From NCBI GenBank assembly GCA_015056725.1, contig SVFS01000016.1:1-40393 (forward strand): a stretch of DNA of 40,393 nucleotides, given 5' to 3'. This DNA is from Lachnospiraceae bacterium. Its GTDB lineage: Bacteria; Bacillota; Clostridia; Lachnospirales; Lachnospiraceae. Both the position numbers and the translations under genes were made by a program. The notes beneath the pieces are model-generated. The model did not search any database. It was not told where the DNA came from and saw only the letters and a list, made by a program, of their open reading frames with translations. Positions 32,660 to 39,016 of the stretch are shown here, piece by piece (within the stretch, counting starts at the first letter, position 1; each line of letters opens with the position of its first letter).

Positions 32660-33332
32660 GCTCTTTTCCTCCTTCCTTATTTTCTTCTATGGAAACATCC
32701 TGACTGCCATCCATGTAATAAACTCCGAAAACGTGATATATCTGCATGAACCTTTCCCTTCCGTAGCTATGTGCCAGGGTATGATGTTTCCGACACAGAC
32801 AAATCTTACGATTGCTACTGTCATCATAGTGTCTTCTGTCATTCCCCATGCCAATGGCATCCCAGTGATGAACCTCTCCTTTCCTGCCGCAGATACTACA
32901 CCTACGGTTCTTAAGACAGCTTTTCAGCATATACTCGATATCTTCTGTCCGGTCATATAAGGAATCTGTTAAAATGATTCCGTTTTCCAAACAGATGTCT
33001 ATCATAAAGTTAATAAATTCTCTTGCAGTGTCCATGGTACAATCCGCTAAGGAGAACGCATTCCTTCCGGTTCGTTCTACATACAGAAACTTCAATACTT
33101 CTTTGGTTTCCTCCGGGGAATATCCGGTATGATTAGAGACATCCCGAATAGACGCATAAATCTTTTTTCTCTGTAATGCAGAAATCAATCTTCCATCATC
33201 CAGCCACATCCCTACCATTCCTATCTCTTTTCGCCGGAGTAGTTCTGCCTTATCTTCTCCATCCAGTAAAATCTGCAGTCTGGTCTTTCCGGAACCGCTT
33301 TCCGTCTTTTCCACCACTCCGGTCACATACAT
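32649..33332 (-). CDS. HNHc-type putative nuclease of recombination/replication module
   Basis: 227 residues from the Met at 33330-33332 (MYVTGVVEKTESGSGKTRLQ), chosen because GGAGG lies ten bases upstream; a GTG eleven codons earlier opens the same frame. The N-terminal half describes an OB-like and helical region (LISALQRKKIYASIRDVSNH). The C-terminal half has the zinc pair CSICGRKGEVHHWDAIGMG and CLCRKHHTLAHSYG, an HNH-type active site. It belongs to the phage HNHc_6-like group and probably acts on recombination intermediates. Confidence 0.8.
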   Translation of the reverse strand: MYVTGVVEKTESGSGKTRLQILLDGEDKAELLRRKEIGMVGMWLDDGRLISALQRKKIYASIRDVSNHTGYSPEETKEVLKFLYVERTGRNAFSLADCTMDTAREFINFMIDICLENGIILTDSLYDRTEDIEYMLKSCLKNRRCSICGRKGEVHHWDAIGMGNDRRHYDDSSNRKICLCRKHHTLAHSYGRERFMQIYHVFGVYYMDGSQDVSIEENKEGGKEHEC

Positions 33333-33760
33333 TCCGCTGCCGCCTCCGTTTCTTTCTTCATCCACTGGTAATAACTGTGACTGGTACCTACTATAAATTC
33401 AAAGGAATGTGGCATGAGCAATTGGTGAATTTCCTTCCATTGCTCCGGATTTTTTATTTCATCCCCTCTGGCTGTCTTCCATCCGTTCCTGCTCCATTTG
33501 CCAAGGCTGTCTCTCGTATTAGCAACCAGGTAATGACAATCCGTATATATCACCAGATAACTACTCTGGCGAATTCTTTTCATAGCTGCTATCAAAGCAC
33601 ATAACACCGATTTATTAGCAGTCATATCTTCTACCTTTTCTGTCTTGGTTATCGTGGCATTTCCCTTGCTTGTAGCAGTTTCCAGAATATAAGTATAGGC
33701 ACCATTTTTTTCCTTACCACCCTTTATAGTGCTATATAAATAAATATTGATTTCCTTCAT
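33323..33760 (-). CDS. RNase H-like protein with degenerate active site
   Basis: 145 residues from ATG 33758-33760, which overlaps the preceding stop (ATGA) and is translationally coupled. The plan is RNase HI-like: INIYLYSTIKGGKEKNGAYTY (first strand), TANKSVLCALIAAMKRI (helix A), LVIYTDCHYLVANTRD (Asp retained) and a C-terminal SHSYYQWMKKETEAA. By alignment in my head the first catalytic Asp is Tyr and the helix-A Glu is Val, so nuclease activity is doubtful. It may keep only nucleic-acid binding. Confidence 0.7.
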   Translation of the reverse strand: MKEINIYLYSTIKGGKEKNGAYTYILETATSKGNATITKTEKVEDMTANKSVLCALIAAMKRIRQSSYLVIYTDCHYLVANTRDSLGKWSRNGWKTARGDEIKNPEQWKEIHQLLMPHSFEFIVGTSHSYYQWMKKETEAAAECM

Positions 33761-34077
33761 TTTTGCACCATTATTCCCAACTGTTTCTGACATAAAATGC
33801 AATCCTCCGGCTGCTCTTTGGCTTTTACACAGGTTTCCAAATATGCTTTCTGCACCAGTTCATGAGGAAATAATCCTTCTTTCAGACTATTTCCTCTTTC
33901 TCCCCGAAGTCCAAAAAGTTCTTCTCTTTTTTTCTCTTCCAAACCGGTTTCCACAGCCAGCATCCTTGCTTTATCATAAATATATTTCGCCTGCGGATAC
34001 CTCCCGGCTCTCATATGATTTTTAAACACTGCTGCCATATCATATAACTTCATTTCAATTTCTCTGTCACTTAACAT
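33757..34077 (-). CDS. Small early protein (106 aa)
   Basis: 106 residues, helical: MLSDREIEMKLYDMAAVFKN, KYIYDKARMLAVETGLEEKK, and two Cys near the end (CILCQKQLG). ATG at 34075-34077 has AGGGA upstream. I do not recognise a family. It is coupled with the RNase H-like gene by a 4-base overlap. Confidence 0.65.
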   Translation of the reverse strand: MLSDREIEMKLYDMAAVFKNHMRAGRYPQAKYIYDKARMLAVETGLEEKKREELFGLRGERGNSLKEGLFPHELVQKAYLETCVKAKEQPEDCILCQKQLGIMVQK

Positions 34078-34086
34078 TCTTTTTCC

Positions 34087-34248
34087 CTATTTCAATAACA
34101 CTCTCTTTCTTCCGGCTTTCTTACTGATTACCGTAATCGAAAGGTTGTCCTCTTCCAGTACGTTCCAGTTCTTCCAGTCCAGTCCTGCTGCCACCATAAG
34201 TTCCTTCTGTGCCCTGGTAGGGTTCTTTACTCTTTTTGTCTTTGCCAT
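34087..34248 (-). CDS. DUF6906-like small phage protein (53 aa)
   Basis: 53 codons: MAKTKRVKNPTRAQKELMVA, then GLDWKNWNVLEEDNL and SKKAGRKRVLLK. This plan (basic start, PTRxQK, GLDxxNW, basic end) matches the tiny DUF6906-type proteins of Clostridia phages. It begins inside the preceding gene (AGGAAAAAG upstream). An overlapping frame at 34121-34327 is a shadow. Function unknown. Confidence 0.75.
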   Translation of the reverse strand: MAKTKRVKNPTRAQKELMVAAGLDWKNWNVLEEDNLSITVISKKAGRKRVLLK

Positions 34249-34436
34249 TCTTTTTCCTGCTTTCCGATATACTTCTTATATTTCTCAAGAACGGACTCTT
34301 CTTTGCCATTCCTGGATATCTTAACAATGTTGGTGATTACTTCCTCTTTCAGAATTTCCAACCATTCAAGTAAATCTTTACGACTGTTTGCCCGGTTACA
34401 ACATCTTCCCTGTGCATACTCTATTCTGTATTCCAT
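34227..34436 (-). CDS. Small early protein (69 aa)
   Basis: 69 residues from ATG 34434-34436, preceded by AGGAGG at seven bases; the longer frame upstream lacks such a site. Sequence MEYRIEYAQGRCCNRANSRK continues with LLEWLEILKEEVITNIVKIS and a basic end. It looks like a small alpha/beta protein; unknown function. Confidence 0.7.
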   Translation of the reverse strand: MEYRIEYAQGRCCNRANSRKDLLEWLEILKEEVITNIVKISRNGKEESVLEKYKKYIGKQEKEWQRQKE

Positions 34437-34626
34437 AGCCACTCCTCCTTTTGCCGGCAAAACAATCACTGCCCTGTTCCCAGAGAACCTCAGATGACTG
34501 AACCATTCTGCTCTTTGTCACCATGGTCAGCCGCTTTTTCTCCAGACATTCCAGACAAACACCGTTTACCATTTCTCCCGGTTCGCAATTCCCATGGCAC
34601 TCAGAACATTCCTGTCTATACACCAA
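34396..34626 (-). CDS. Small zinc-finger-like protein (76 aa)
   Basis: 76 residues, start TTG 34624-34626 or GTG three bases later. The N-terminal half has ECSECHGNCEPGEM and GVCLECLEKK, a likely zinc ribbon. The C-terminal half is basic. It overlaps both neighbouring genes by tens of bases, which is common in this cassette. Function unknown. Confidence 0.6.
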   Translation of the reverse strand: MVYRQECSECHGNCEPGEMVNGVCLECLEKKRLTMVTKSRMVQSSEVLWEQGSDCFAGKRRSGYGIQNRVCTGKML

Positions 34627-34789
34627 AAAGTTCCCTGCCGGATTTCTTTAATCGTTCCAGTTCTTCCAGTCTGCTAAAGATTTCTTCCAGGATGTATTTG
34701 GTCGGAATTTCCTTTAACATTATTTTGATATCTTCCTCTGAACACCCCTGTGTATTCTGTACGATTGCCTGTTTTCCTAATTCACCCAT
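34616..34789 (-). CDS. Small coiled-coil protein (57 aa)
   Basis: 57 codons: MGELGKQAIVQNTQGCSEED, then IKIMLKEIPTKYILEEIF and SRLEELERLKKSGRELFGV. AGGAGAACGCAATG gives the start at 34787-34789. A helical, leucine-rich C-terminus suggests dimer formation. It lies in the run of overlapping small early genes; function unknown. Confidence 0.65.
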   Translation of the reverse strand: MGELGKQAIVQNTQGCSEEDIKIMLKEIPTKYILEEIFSRLEELERLKKSGRELFGV

Positions 34790-35009
34790 TGCGTTCTCCT
34801 ATTCCTCGTGTTACAATCACGATGTAGTATATTTTTGCTGGTCTTGTCCATTGCTTTGGTCGGCGTGGGGCAAGACCTTTTTCTTTTAATACAGATAGTC
34901 CTATGACTGCCAACCCTATAAGAACCAGCAGTGCCGGAATAAGTTTGTTTGGACCATCCATCCCAGCACCTCCTAACATCAGGGCTAAAAAACCTATTTT
35001 TTCATTCAC
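34782..35009 (-). CDS. Small membrane protein (75 aa)
   Basis: 75 residues beginning at GTG 35007-35009, with GGAGG seven bases before and a GTGA overlap with the upstream stop. One or two hydrophobic helices lie at about 5-20 and 24-41 (LIPALLVLIGLAVIGLSVL). The tail is basic (APRRPKQWTRPAKI). Function unknown; it could be a superinfection-exclusion or early membrane protein. Confidence 0.6.
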   Translation of the reverse strand: MNEKIGFLALMLGGAGMDGPNKLIPALLVLIGLAVIGLSVLKEKGLAPRRPKQWTRPAKIYYIVIVTRGIGERNG

Positions 35010-35269
35010 TTTCGTTCCTCCCTTTTGTCATACAAAAAATCTAAAACTTCTTCTTCCGGAATTTTTAATACTCTGATAAATGCCCTTAAATCTGACACCG
35101 TCATATGCTCCGGGTCATCCCTTCTTTTGTAAAATGTGGATGAATGTCTTCCGGCTTTTTCCATGAGTTTCTTATAATCTACTCTTGCCAGCTTCATATA
35201 AGCTTCTATCACATCAGCGAAACGCTTATTTTTTTCTCCATACATTCCTAATGCTTTTACCGGTGGCAT
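35006..35269 (-). CDS. Early HTH-like regulator (87 aa)
   Basis: 87 residues with an XRE-like helical core: VIEAYMKLARVDYKKLMEKA, then RHSSTFYKRRDDPEHMTVSD and LRAFIRVLKIPEEEVLDFL. ATG 35267-35269 follows AAGGGGGG. It is probably a Cro-type or accessory DNA-binding protein of the early region. No partner operator is identifiable by eye. Confidence 0.7.
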   Translation of the reverse strand: MPPVKALGMYGEKNKRFADVIEAYMKLARVDYKKLMEKAGRHSSTFYKRRDDPEHMTVSDLRAFIRVLKIPEEEVLDFLYDKREERK

Positions 35270-35341
35270 ATAATTCCCCCCTTTCTGTCATATATAAATA
35301 CTCATCATCTTCAAACTGAACCATAAAATAACTAATTTGCA

Positions 35342-35408
35342 TCTTCTGTTTTGAAAAGATAATCAATTTTACTTCCTATTATCATCCAAGAAATAAGTAA
35401 CTGGTACT
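35342..35408. repeat. Third, diverged copy of the repressor-gene tail
   Basis: About 67 bp similar to the 3' end of the Cro-like gene (compare 36212-36273): CTTCTGTTTTGAAAAGATAATC and later ATCATCCAAGAAATAAGTAACTG. The minus frame still reads VPVTYFLDD. It is a fragment. Apart from it, 35270-35491 has no gene that I can support. Confidence 0.75.
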
Positions 35409-35491
35409 CGTCTTGCAATTTTTACTCTCCTTTTCTATAATTGAGCCACAAGGCACTGCCATGCCTAAGTACATATGAAAGGAAGTTACCT

Positions 35492-35683
35492 ATGACAAAA
35501 CCAGAACTAAACAATGCTATTGATTCTGTAATAGACCAATTTGAAAAAGAAGCAAGCAAGTCTTTGGAATACCAGGACGATTATGGTAAAATCAATAGCG
35601 ATGCTATTATTCAACAGAACACAGCCATAAAAAATGCTATGGTTTCTTTAAAGAAAATACTCTTAGCAGATAAAGAAAACTAA
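35492..35683 (+). CDS. Small plus-strand protein in the early region (63 aa)
   Basis: 63 residues from ATG 35492-35494, with GAAAGGAAG upstream; a longer frame starting at 35441 has no such site. Sequence MTKPELNNAIDSVIDQFEKE continues with helical segments (NTAIKNAMVSLKKILLADKEN). It is the only plus-strand gene inside the early region and converges with the small minus gene next to it (1 base apart). Function unknown; it could be an immunity or antirepressor-type peptide. Confidence 0.6.
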   Translation: MTKPELNNAIDSVIDQFEKEASKSLEYQDDYGKINSDAIIQQNTAIKNAMVSLKKILLADKEN

Positions 35684-35684
35684 T

Positions 35685-35843
35685 TTAAGCAGGCGGATTA
35701 GAAATAATCCGCTCTATTTCGCAAACATATTTCTCGAGTTCTTTTATTTCTTGTTCGCGTTTCATCAATTCTTCTACTGCCCATTCCAGCGATTTCTTTT
35801 TAAAATCTAATTCTTTTTTTAAATGCTCCAAAATTTCATCCAT
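35685..35843 (-). CDS. Small coiled-coil protein (52 aa), N-terminus shared with 36030-36185
   Basis: 52 codons from ATG 35841-35843 (AGGAGG twelve bases upstream): MDEILEHLKKELDFKKKSLE, then WAVEELMKREQEIKELEKY. Highly charged helix, probably a coiled coil. Its first eleven residues match the gene at 36030-36185 because both start inside a duplicated DNA segment. Function unknown. Confidence 0.6.
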   Translation of the reverse strand: MDEILEHLKKELDFKKKSLEWAVEELMKREQEIKELEKYVCEIERIISNPPA

Positions 35844-35990
35844 TTTTACTTGATTCCTCCTCTGTTTTGAAAAGATAATCTAATTTTCCTTCCTAATCTT
35901 TATCATCCAAGAAATACGTAACTGGTACTTGGAAGTAATCTGCTAACTTTTGAAGTTTTTCTATCTTGGGCTTACTTCTTCCTGTTTTCC
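35815..35990. repeat. Duplicated segment, copy A (about 176 bp)
   Basis: Nearly identical to 36157-36335, with a 3-base indel and a few substitutions. It spans the start of a small gene and the end of the Cro-like repressor gene. The junction at 35990/36335 is sharp. Confidence 0.9.
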
Positions 35991-36021
35991 TTGCCGTGAT
36001 GATACAGGTAAATAATCTCAT
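35893..36021 (-). pseudogene. Truncated repressor copy without HTH
   Basis: The minus frame 36021 to 35893 begins MRLFTCIITAR and then runs through KTGRSKPKIEKLQKLADYF to QVPVTYFLDDKD, identical to the last 33 residues of the intact Cro-like protein. The HTH half is missing because the duplicated DNA starts in mid-gene. It is probably not functional, though the frame is open. Confidence 0.75.
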
Positions 36022-36029
36022 TGATAAAC

Positions 36030-36185
36030 TCAGCGACTAAGTCCCCAATTCCAAAAGAGAATCAAAAATACTGAAATCCACATATTGTTCATTAGGCAAC
36101 CTATAACGACTGCACTCATTGTTAGTAATAATAGACGTTTAATATCTTTAACCTCCTTTTTTAAATGCTCCAAAATTTCATTCAT
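36030..36185 (-). CDS. Small membrane protein (51 aa), paralogous N-terminus
   Basis: 51 codons from ATG 36183-36185: MNEILEHLKKEVKDIKRLLL, then a hydrophobic stretch (LTMSAVVIGCLMNNMWISVF). The first eleven residues equal those of the gene at 35685-35843; the rest differs. It therefore shares a start with its neighbour but has a membrane helix instead of a coiled coil. Function unknown. Confidence 0.55.
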   Translation of the reverse strand: MNEILEHLKKEVKDIKRLLLLTMSAVVIGCLMNNMWISVFLILFWNWGLSR

Positions 36186-36335
36186 TTTTACTTGATTCCT
36201 TCTCTTCTGTTTTGAAAAGATAATCTAATTTTCCTTCCTAATCTTTATCATCCAAGAAATAAGTAACTGGTACTTGGAAGTAATCTGCTAACTTTTGAAG
36301 TTTTTCTATCTTGGGCTTACTTCTTCCTGTTTTCC
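36157..36335. repeat. Duplicated segment, copy B (about 179 bp)
   Basis: The partner of 35815-35990. Copy B lies within the intact Cro-like gene and its downstream neighbour, so copy A looks like the derived one. Confidence 0.9.
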
Positions 36336-36432
36336 AATTTGACAAGGTATTCTGTCCAATTCCTGTATCTTTTGATACTTGATATGAAGTTTTTCCTGTG
36401 TTCTGTAACAGTTCTTCATATTTGTTGTACAA
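36238..36432 (-). CDS. Cro-like XRE-family repressor
   Basis: 64 residues from TTG 36430-36432, which stands eight bases after AAGGAG; the GTG three codons earlier would overlap the site. The HTH is clear: KTSYQVSKDTGIGQNTLSNW (about 14-33), then KTGRSKPKIEKLQKLADYF and VPVTYFL. It is divergent from the CI-like gene and the first gene behind the early promoter 36576-36604, the position of Cro. It should bind the ACTTCACA-type operators between the two genes. Confidence 0.88.
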   Translation of the reverse strand: MYNKYEELLQNTGKTSYQVSKDTGIGQNTLSNWKTGRSKPKIEKLQKLADYFQVPVTYFLDDKD

Positions 36433-36468
36433 GTAAATCACTCCTTCCTATATCTTGTAGTTGCATTT

Positions 36469-36630
36469 ACTTCACAAATGTGATACACTGTTTTTACCAT
36501 AAAACAAAAGTGAATTTCCAAGTAGTGTTTTTAATTTATCGCCACTGCCATTTTGTGAAGTTCCTTACACAACACATATTATCACTTCACATTTTGGAAG
36601 TCAATATATTAACTTCACATTTTGAAAGTT
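36469..36630. promoter_or_regulatory. Operator cluster of the lysogeny switch
   Basis: Several related sites share ACTTCACAnTTTG: 36549-36561 (inverted orientation), 36584-36601 (ACTTCACATTTTGGAAGT, imperfect palindrome), 36611-36630 (AACTTCACATTTTGAAAGTT) and 36469-36483 (ACTTCACAAATGTGA). They surround and fill the early promoter. They are natural targets of the CI-like and Cro-like proteins. Confidence 0.7.
36576..36604 (-). promoter_or_regulatory. Early leftward promoter
   Basis: On the minus strand TTGACT (36599-36604), 17 bases and TAATAT (36576-36581) form a good sigma-A promoter, with an operator palindrome filling the spacer. It would drive the Cro-like gene and the early operon. 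Confidence 0.8.
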
Positions 36631-36659
36631 TGCTTTTTTGTACAAAAAAGGAGACCGAA

Positions 36660-37037
36660 ATGTACGAGGTTTTTGAACAATTACTACAAAAATTTGGTAT
36701 AACTACTGCTGATGTATGCAAAGCAACCGGCATAGGACAATCTACCATGTCGAATTGGAAAAATAGACGTAATTTGATTAGCGGAAAAAATGCTCAACTT
36801 ATTGCTGATTATTTTGGTGTGTCTGTAGATTACCTCATGACGGGTAAAGAAAAAGAAGGAGGTGAAACTTACTATTTAAATGACGAGACTGCCAACATGG
36901 CACAAAAGATTTTTGAAAACAAGGAGTTGCGTATGCTGTTTGATGCTGCTCAAGATGCCGAACCGGAAGACTTAGAAACAGTACACAGTATGCTACTCGC
37001 CTTAAAAAGAAAGGAACGAGGATACATTGACGATTGA
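36660..37037 (+). CDS. CI-like XRE-family repressor
   Basis: 125 residues from ATG 36660-36662, preceded by AAGGAG; an open frame extends 107 codons upstream but crosses the operator region, so it is not used. The HTH is at about 14-37 (TTADVCKATGIGQSTMSNWK), with YFGVSVDYLMTGKEKEGG ending it. The rest is a helical dimer/regulatory part (MAQKIFENKELRMLFDAAQDA). It is the likely prophage repressor. The stop overlaps the following ImmA-like gene, which suggests joint control of induction. Confidence 0.88.
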   Translation: MYEVFEQLLQKFGITTADVCKATGIGQSTMSNWKNRRNLISGKNAQLIADYFGVSVDYLMTGKEKEGGETYYLNDETANMAQKIFENKELRMLFDAAQDAEPEDLETVHSMLLALKRKERGYIDD

Positions 37038-37248
37038 TTATCAAATTCAGTTAATGACTTTCCCTAATAAAAAAGTAACTGAATCTGTCATCGAAAATGA
37101 AGATGGAAGTTACACAATATTTATTGAATCTTCCCTAACATATGAAAGGCAACAAAAAGCCTTCCAGCACGCTCTGAAACATATTATTGGAAATGACTTT
37201 GGCAAAGATAATGCTAATAGAATTGAATATAATACACATAATAACTGA
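37027..37248 (+). CDS. ImmA-like small protein with degenerate zinc motif
   Basis: 73 residues from TTG 37027-37029 (GAGG six bases upstream), overlapping the repressor stop. The pattern (YQIQLMTFPNKKVTESVIEN, DGSYTIFIESSLTYERQQKA, FQHALKHIIGNDF) resembles the short ImmA/IrrE-type proteins paired with XRE repressors. The HExxH motif is HALKH here, so the catalytic Glu is missing. It may bind the repressor without cutting it. Confidence 0.7.
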   Translation: MTIDYQIQLMTFPNKKVTESVIENEDGSYTIFIESSLTYERQQKAFQHALKHIIGNDFGKDNANRIEYNTHNN

Positions 37249-37308
37249 ACTTTCTTTTAATTCTATTAAAAAACTATATAAAATTATTTTAGAAAGGTTG
37301 ATAGTGAT

Positions 37309-37722
37309 ATGGCAGAAAATAATAATTATGGTCCTAACTATATAGGAAACGTAATCCGCATTGTAGATTCCAGAACCATTCTGGTTGATTCCGGCAATAA
37401 CAAATTAAAAAAGGATACTTACATTCAGATTTATGAACTCGGTCCGGAAATTTACAGTCATACAGGTGCTTCACTAGGTAATTATGAATTTGTTAAAGAT
37501 ACTTTAAAAGTAATAGAAGTAACAAATAGATATTCTGTATGTCAAAAGCAAGATACGAGAACTATTATAAAACCTTCTCAGTGGCAATTGACTCTTTCTC
37601 CTTTATTAAGCGAATCTTCTGAAACGGAATACGTTCCTTTAAAACTTGAAGAAAAAGATATTGAACCTCTAAACATTAAAGACCCATATATTCGTGTTGG
37701 AGATCCAATAAAACTTGCTTGA
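37309..37722 (+). CDS. Unknown beta-rich protein (137 aa)
   Basis: 137 residues, hydrophilic, with strand-like segments (YIGNVIRIVDSRTILVDSG, KKDTYIQIYELGPEIYSHT, FVKDTLKVIEVTNRYSVCQK) suggesting a small barrel. AGAAAGG lies before ATG 37309-37311. I do not recognise it. It sits between the immunity genes and the AbiF locus, where cargo genes are usual, so a defence or lysogenic-conversion role is possible but not shown. Confidence 0.55.
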   Translation: MAENNNYGPNYIGNVIRIVDSRTILVDSGNNKLKKDTYIQIYELGPEIYSHTGASLGNYEFVKDTLKVIEVTNRYSVCQKQDTRTIIKPSQWQLTLSPLLSESSETEYVPLKLEEKDIEPLNIKDPYIRVGDPIKLA

Positions 37723-37747
37723 CATTTATTTTTTTGGATGGTAAGAT
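37719..37747 (+). promoter_or_regulatory. Strong promoter of the AbiF-associated RNA
   Basis: TTGACA (37719-37724), 17 bases and TAAGAT (37742-37747) form a near-consensus sigma-A promoter. A start near 37754 is expected, just before the structured RNA. Confidence 0.8.
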
Positions 37748-37753
37748 TGTTCT

Positions 37754-37827
37754 ATTAAACAGAAATGGTCGTCGGGATAAGATGACTAGCGAGAACCCTC
37801 TTACCACCCTAGGTAAGGGGGTTTTTT
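37754..37827 (+). ncRNA. AbiF-associated structured RNA
   Basis: A roughly 74-base RNA between its own promoter and a terminator, immediately upstream of abiF. Stem 1 pairs GTCGTC (37768-37773) with GATGAC (37781-37786). Stem 2 is the terminator hairpin at 37796-37821. The bases between the stems (TAGCGAGAA) are unpaired. A conserved abiF RNA motif upstream of abiF genes is known, and this is very probably a member. It probably acts as the antitoxin or guide-like partner. Confidence 0.75.
37796..37827 (+). terminator. Terminator of the AbiF-associated RNA
   Basis: CCCTCTTACC (37796-37805) pairs perfectly with GGTAAGGGGG (37812-37821, one G-U pair) and six T follow. The stem's 3' arm also contains the AAGGGGG that would serve as ribosome site for abiF. 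Confidence 0.9.
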
Positions 37828-37833
37828 CTTTAC

Positions 37834-38850
37834 ATGACAATTATCACTTATGACAAACCATTTAAAACCTATGAACAAATGATTGAAATTATGAAAAGCC
37901 GGAATATTATAATTGCAGACGAATCCTTTACTAAAATGGCGCTTCAAAATTTTTCATATTATTCTATTGTAAATGGATATAAAAATACTTTTTTACAACT
38001 TCCTAATTCTGAAAAATTTATAGAAGGTACTCGTTTTGAAGAACTATACACATTACATTCCATCGACACCAGTTTAAATACTATTCTTTTTAAATATATT
38101 ATTTATATTGAAAAATCCTTAAAATCACGAATTTCCTATTTGATTTCTGAAAACTATGGAGTATACACCGATTGGAATGATATGAGCAATAATAATCCTG
38201 ATGATTATTTATACAATCGTTATTATAGTAATTCAACCGGTAAACGCGATACCATTCTTCGTAAAATAAAAGAATGCATTACAAACCAACGTAATAATCC
38301 AAGTTTAATTCATTACCGAAATACAAAAAATCATATTCCACCATGGATTATTACTACCAATATACCTTTTGGATTAAGTATCGAATGGTATACCATACTA
38401 AAAGGAATACATAAATCCGATATTTGTTCTCAATTTTTATCTTCTGAAGCATTAACTATTGATGAACGTAAAGAATTTTTTATTAAAGCATTAAGTTTAA
38501 TAAAAGAATATCGAAATAAAATAGCACATGGCAATAGAACTTTTAGTATTATGCAATTACCAATCCTTCCCAAGAAAGCCGCGATATTGCTTTCTCTTGG
38601 TAATTTAAAAGAATACGAGTATAACTCTCGCTTGGGACAAAATGATTTATTCTCTGTTATTTTAGTAATTTTAATCTTATTAAATGATTCCTATTTATTA
38701 ACAGGATTTTACAGAGAGCTCTATACACTATTTATACCTTACGAACAAAACAATATTCTTTTTAATGGTAAATCTGTTTATGAAGTGTTCGGGCTTCCTA
38801 ATAATACCTTAGATCGGATTCAGAAATTGTTAAAAGCAAGATTCACATAA
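37834..38850 (+). CDS. abiF: AbiF-type abortive infection protein (Abi_2 family, HEPN)
   Basis: 338 residues, the usual length of the Abi_2/AbiD-AbiF family. Seen features: the N-terminal KPFKTYEQMIEIMKSRNI, FSYYSIVNGYKNTFL, YIEKSLKSRISYLI, HIPPWIITTNIPFG, and the HEPN motif RNKIAH (R227xxxxH232) in YRNKIAHGNR. HEPN proteins of this kind cut RNA. AbiF has been linked with RNA-based toxin-antitoxin systems and with the ancestry of Cas13. The gene starts at ATG 37834-37836, just after the RNA terminator, so its translation depends on read-through. It is low in GC compared with the phage genes, fitting a transferred cargo gene. It probably protects the lysogen from other phages. Confidence 0.9.
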   Translation: MTIITYDKPFKTYEQMIEIMKSRNIIIADESFTKMALQNFSYYSIVNGYKNTFLQLPNSEKFIEGTRFEELYTLHSIDTSLNTILFKYIIYIEKSLKSRISYLISENYGVYTDWNDMSNNNPDDYLYNRYYSNSTGKRDTILRKIKECITNQRNNPSLIHYRNTKNHIPPWIITTNIPFGLSIEWYTILKGIHKSDICSQFLSSEALTIDERKEFFIKALSLIKEYRNKIAHGNRTFSIMQLPILPKKAAILLSLGNLKEYEYNSRLGQNDLFSVILVILILLNDSYLLTGFYRELYTLFIPYEQNNILFNGKSVYEVFGLPNNTLDRIQKLLKARFT

Positions 38851-38929
38851 AAAACCGCCCCAGTGTTCCCAGCACCAGAGCGGCAAGTATACATCCGAAG
38901 ATATACACCCAAAATCCAAATATATTGTA
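38843..38929 (-). pseudogene. Degenerate hydrophobic small-peptide frame beside the integrase
   Basis: A 28-codon open minus frame ends at 38843-38845 and contains FGFWVYIFGC and AALVLGTLGRFF, a membrane-helix sequence like that of small phage toxin-like peptides. The frame has no ATG: a stop precedes it directly, and only GTG (38906-38908) or an ATA could start it. An ATG at 38931-38933 is in another frame. It looks like a small toxin-type gene with a frame error. Low certainty. Confidence 0.35.
38849..38883 (-). terminator. Minus-strand terminator between abiF and integrase
   Basis: An 11-bp stem (38873-38883 with 38855-38865, three G-U pairs) and a 7-base loop is followed on the minus strand by six T. 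No ordinary minus-strand gene lies upstream, only the hydrophobic frame above. Confidence 0.75.
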
Positions 38930-39016
38930 TCATCTTCGGACACCCAAAGTCAACGGAACGCATGTTTTCGAGGGTGCATTTTTTATACCCATTTTTAAGA
39001 AAGAGAGGATGATATT

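Noticed and set aside
34121-34327. 68-residue minus frame
   Set aside because: Shadow of the DUF6906-like gene (34087-34248) and its neighbour, which have better starts and family-like sequences.
35303-35398. Short minus frames (28 and 32 codons) upstream of 35269
   Set aside because: One overlies a repressor-gene fragment out of its original frame, the other lacks a ribosome site; neither is convincing.
36339-36659. Long N-terminal extension of the plus-strand repressor
   Set aside because: It runs across the operator/promoter region and antisense to the Cro-like gene; the ATG at 36660 has a good ribosome site and starts a normal XRE protein.
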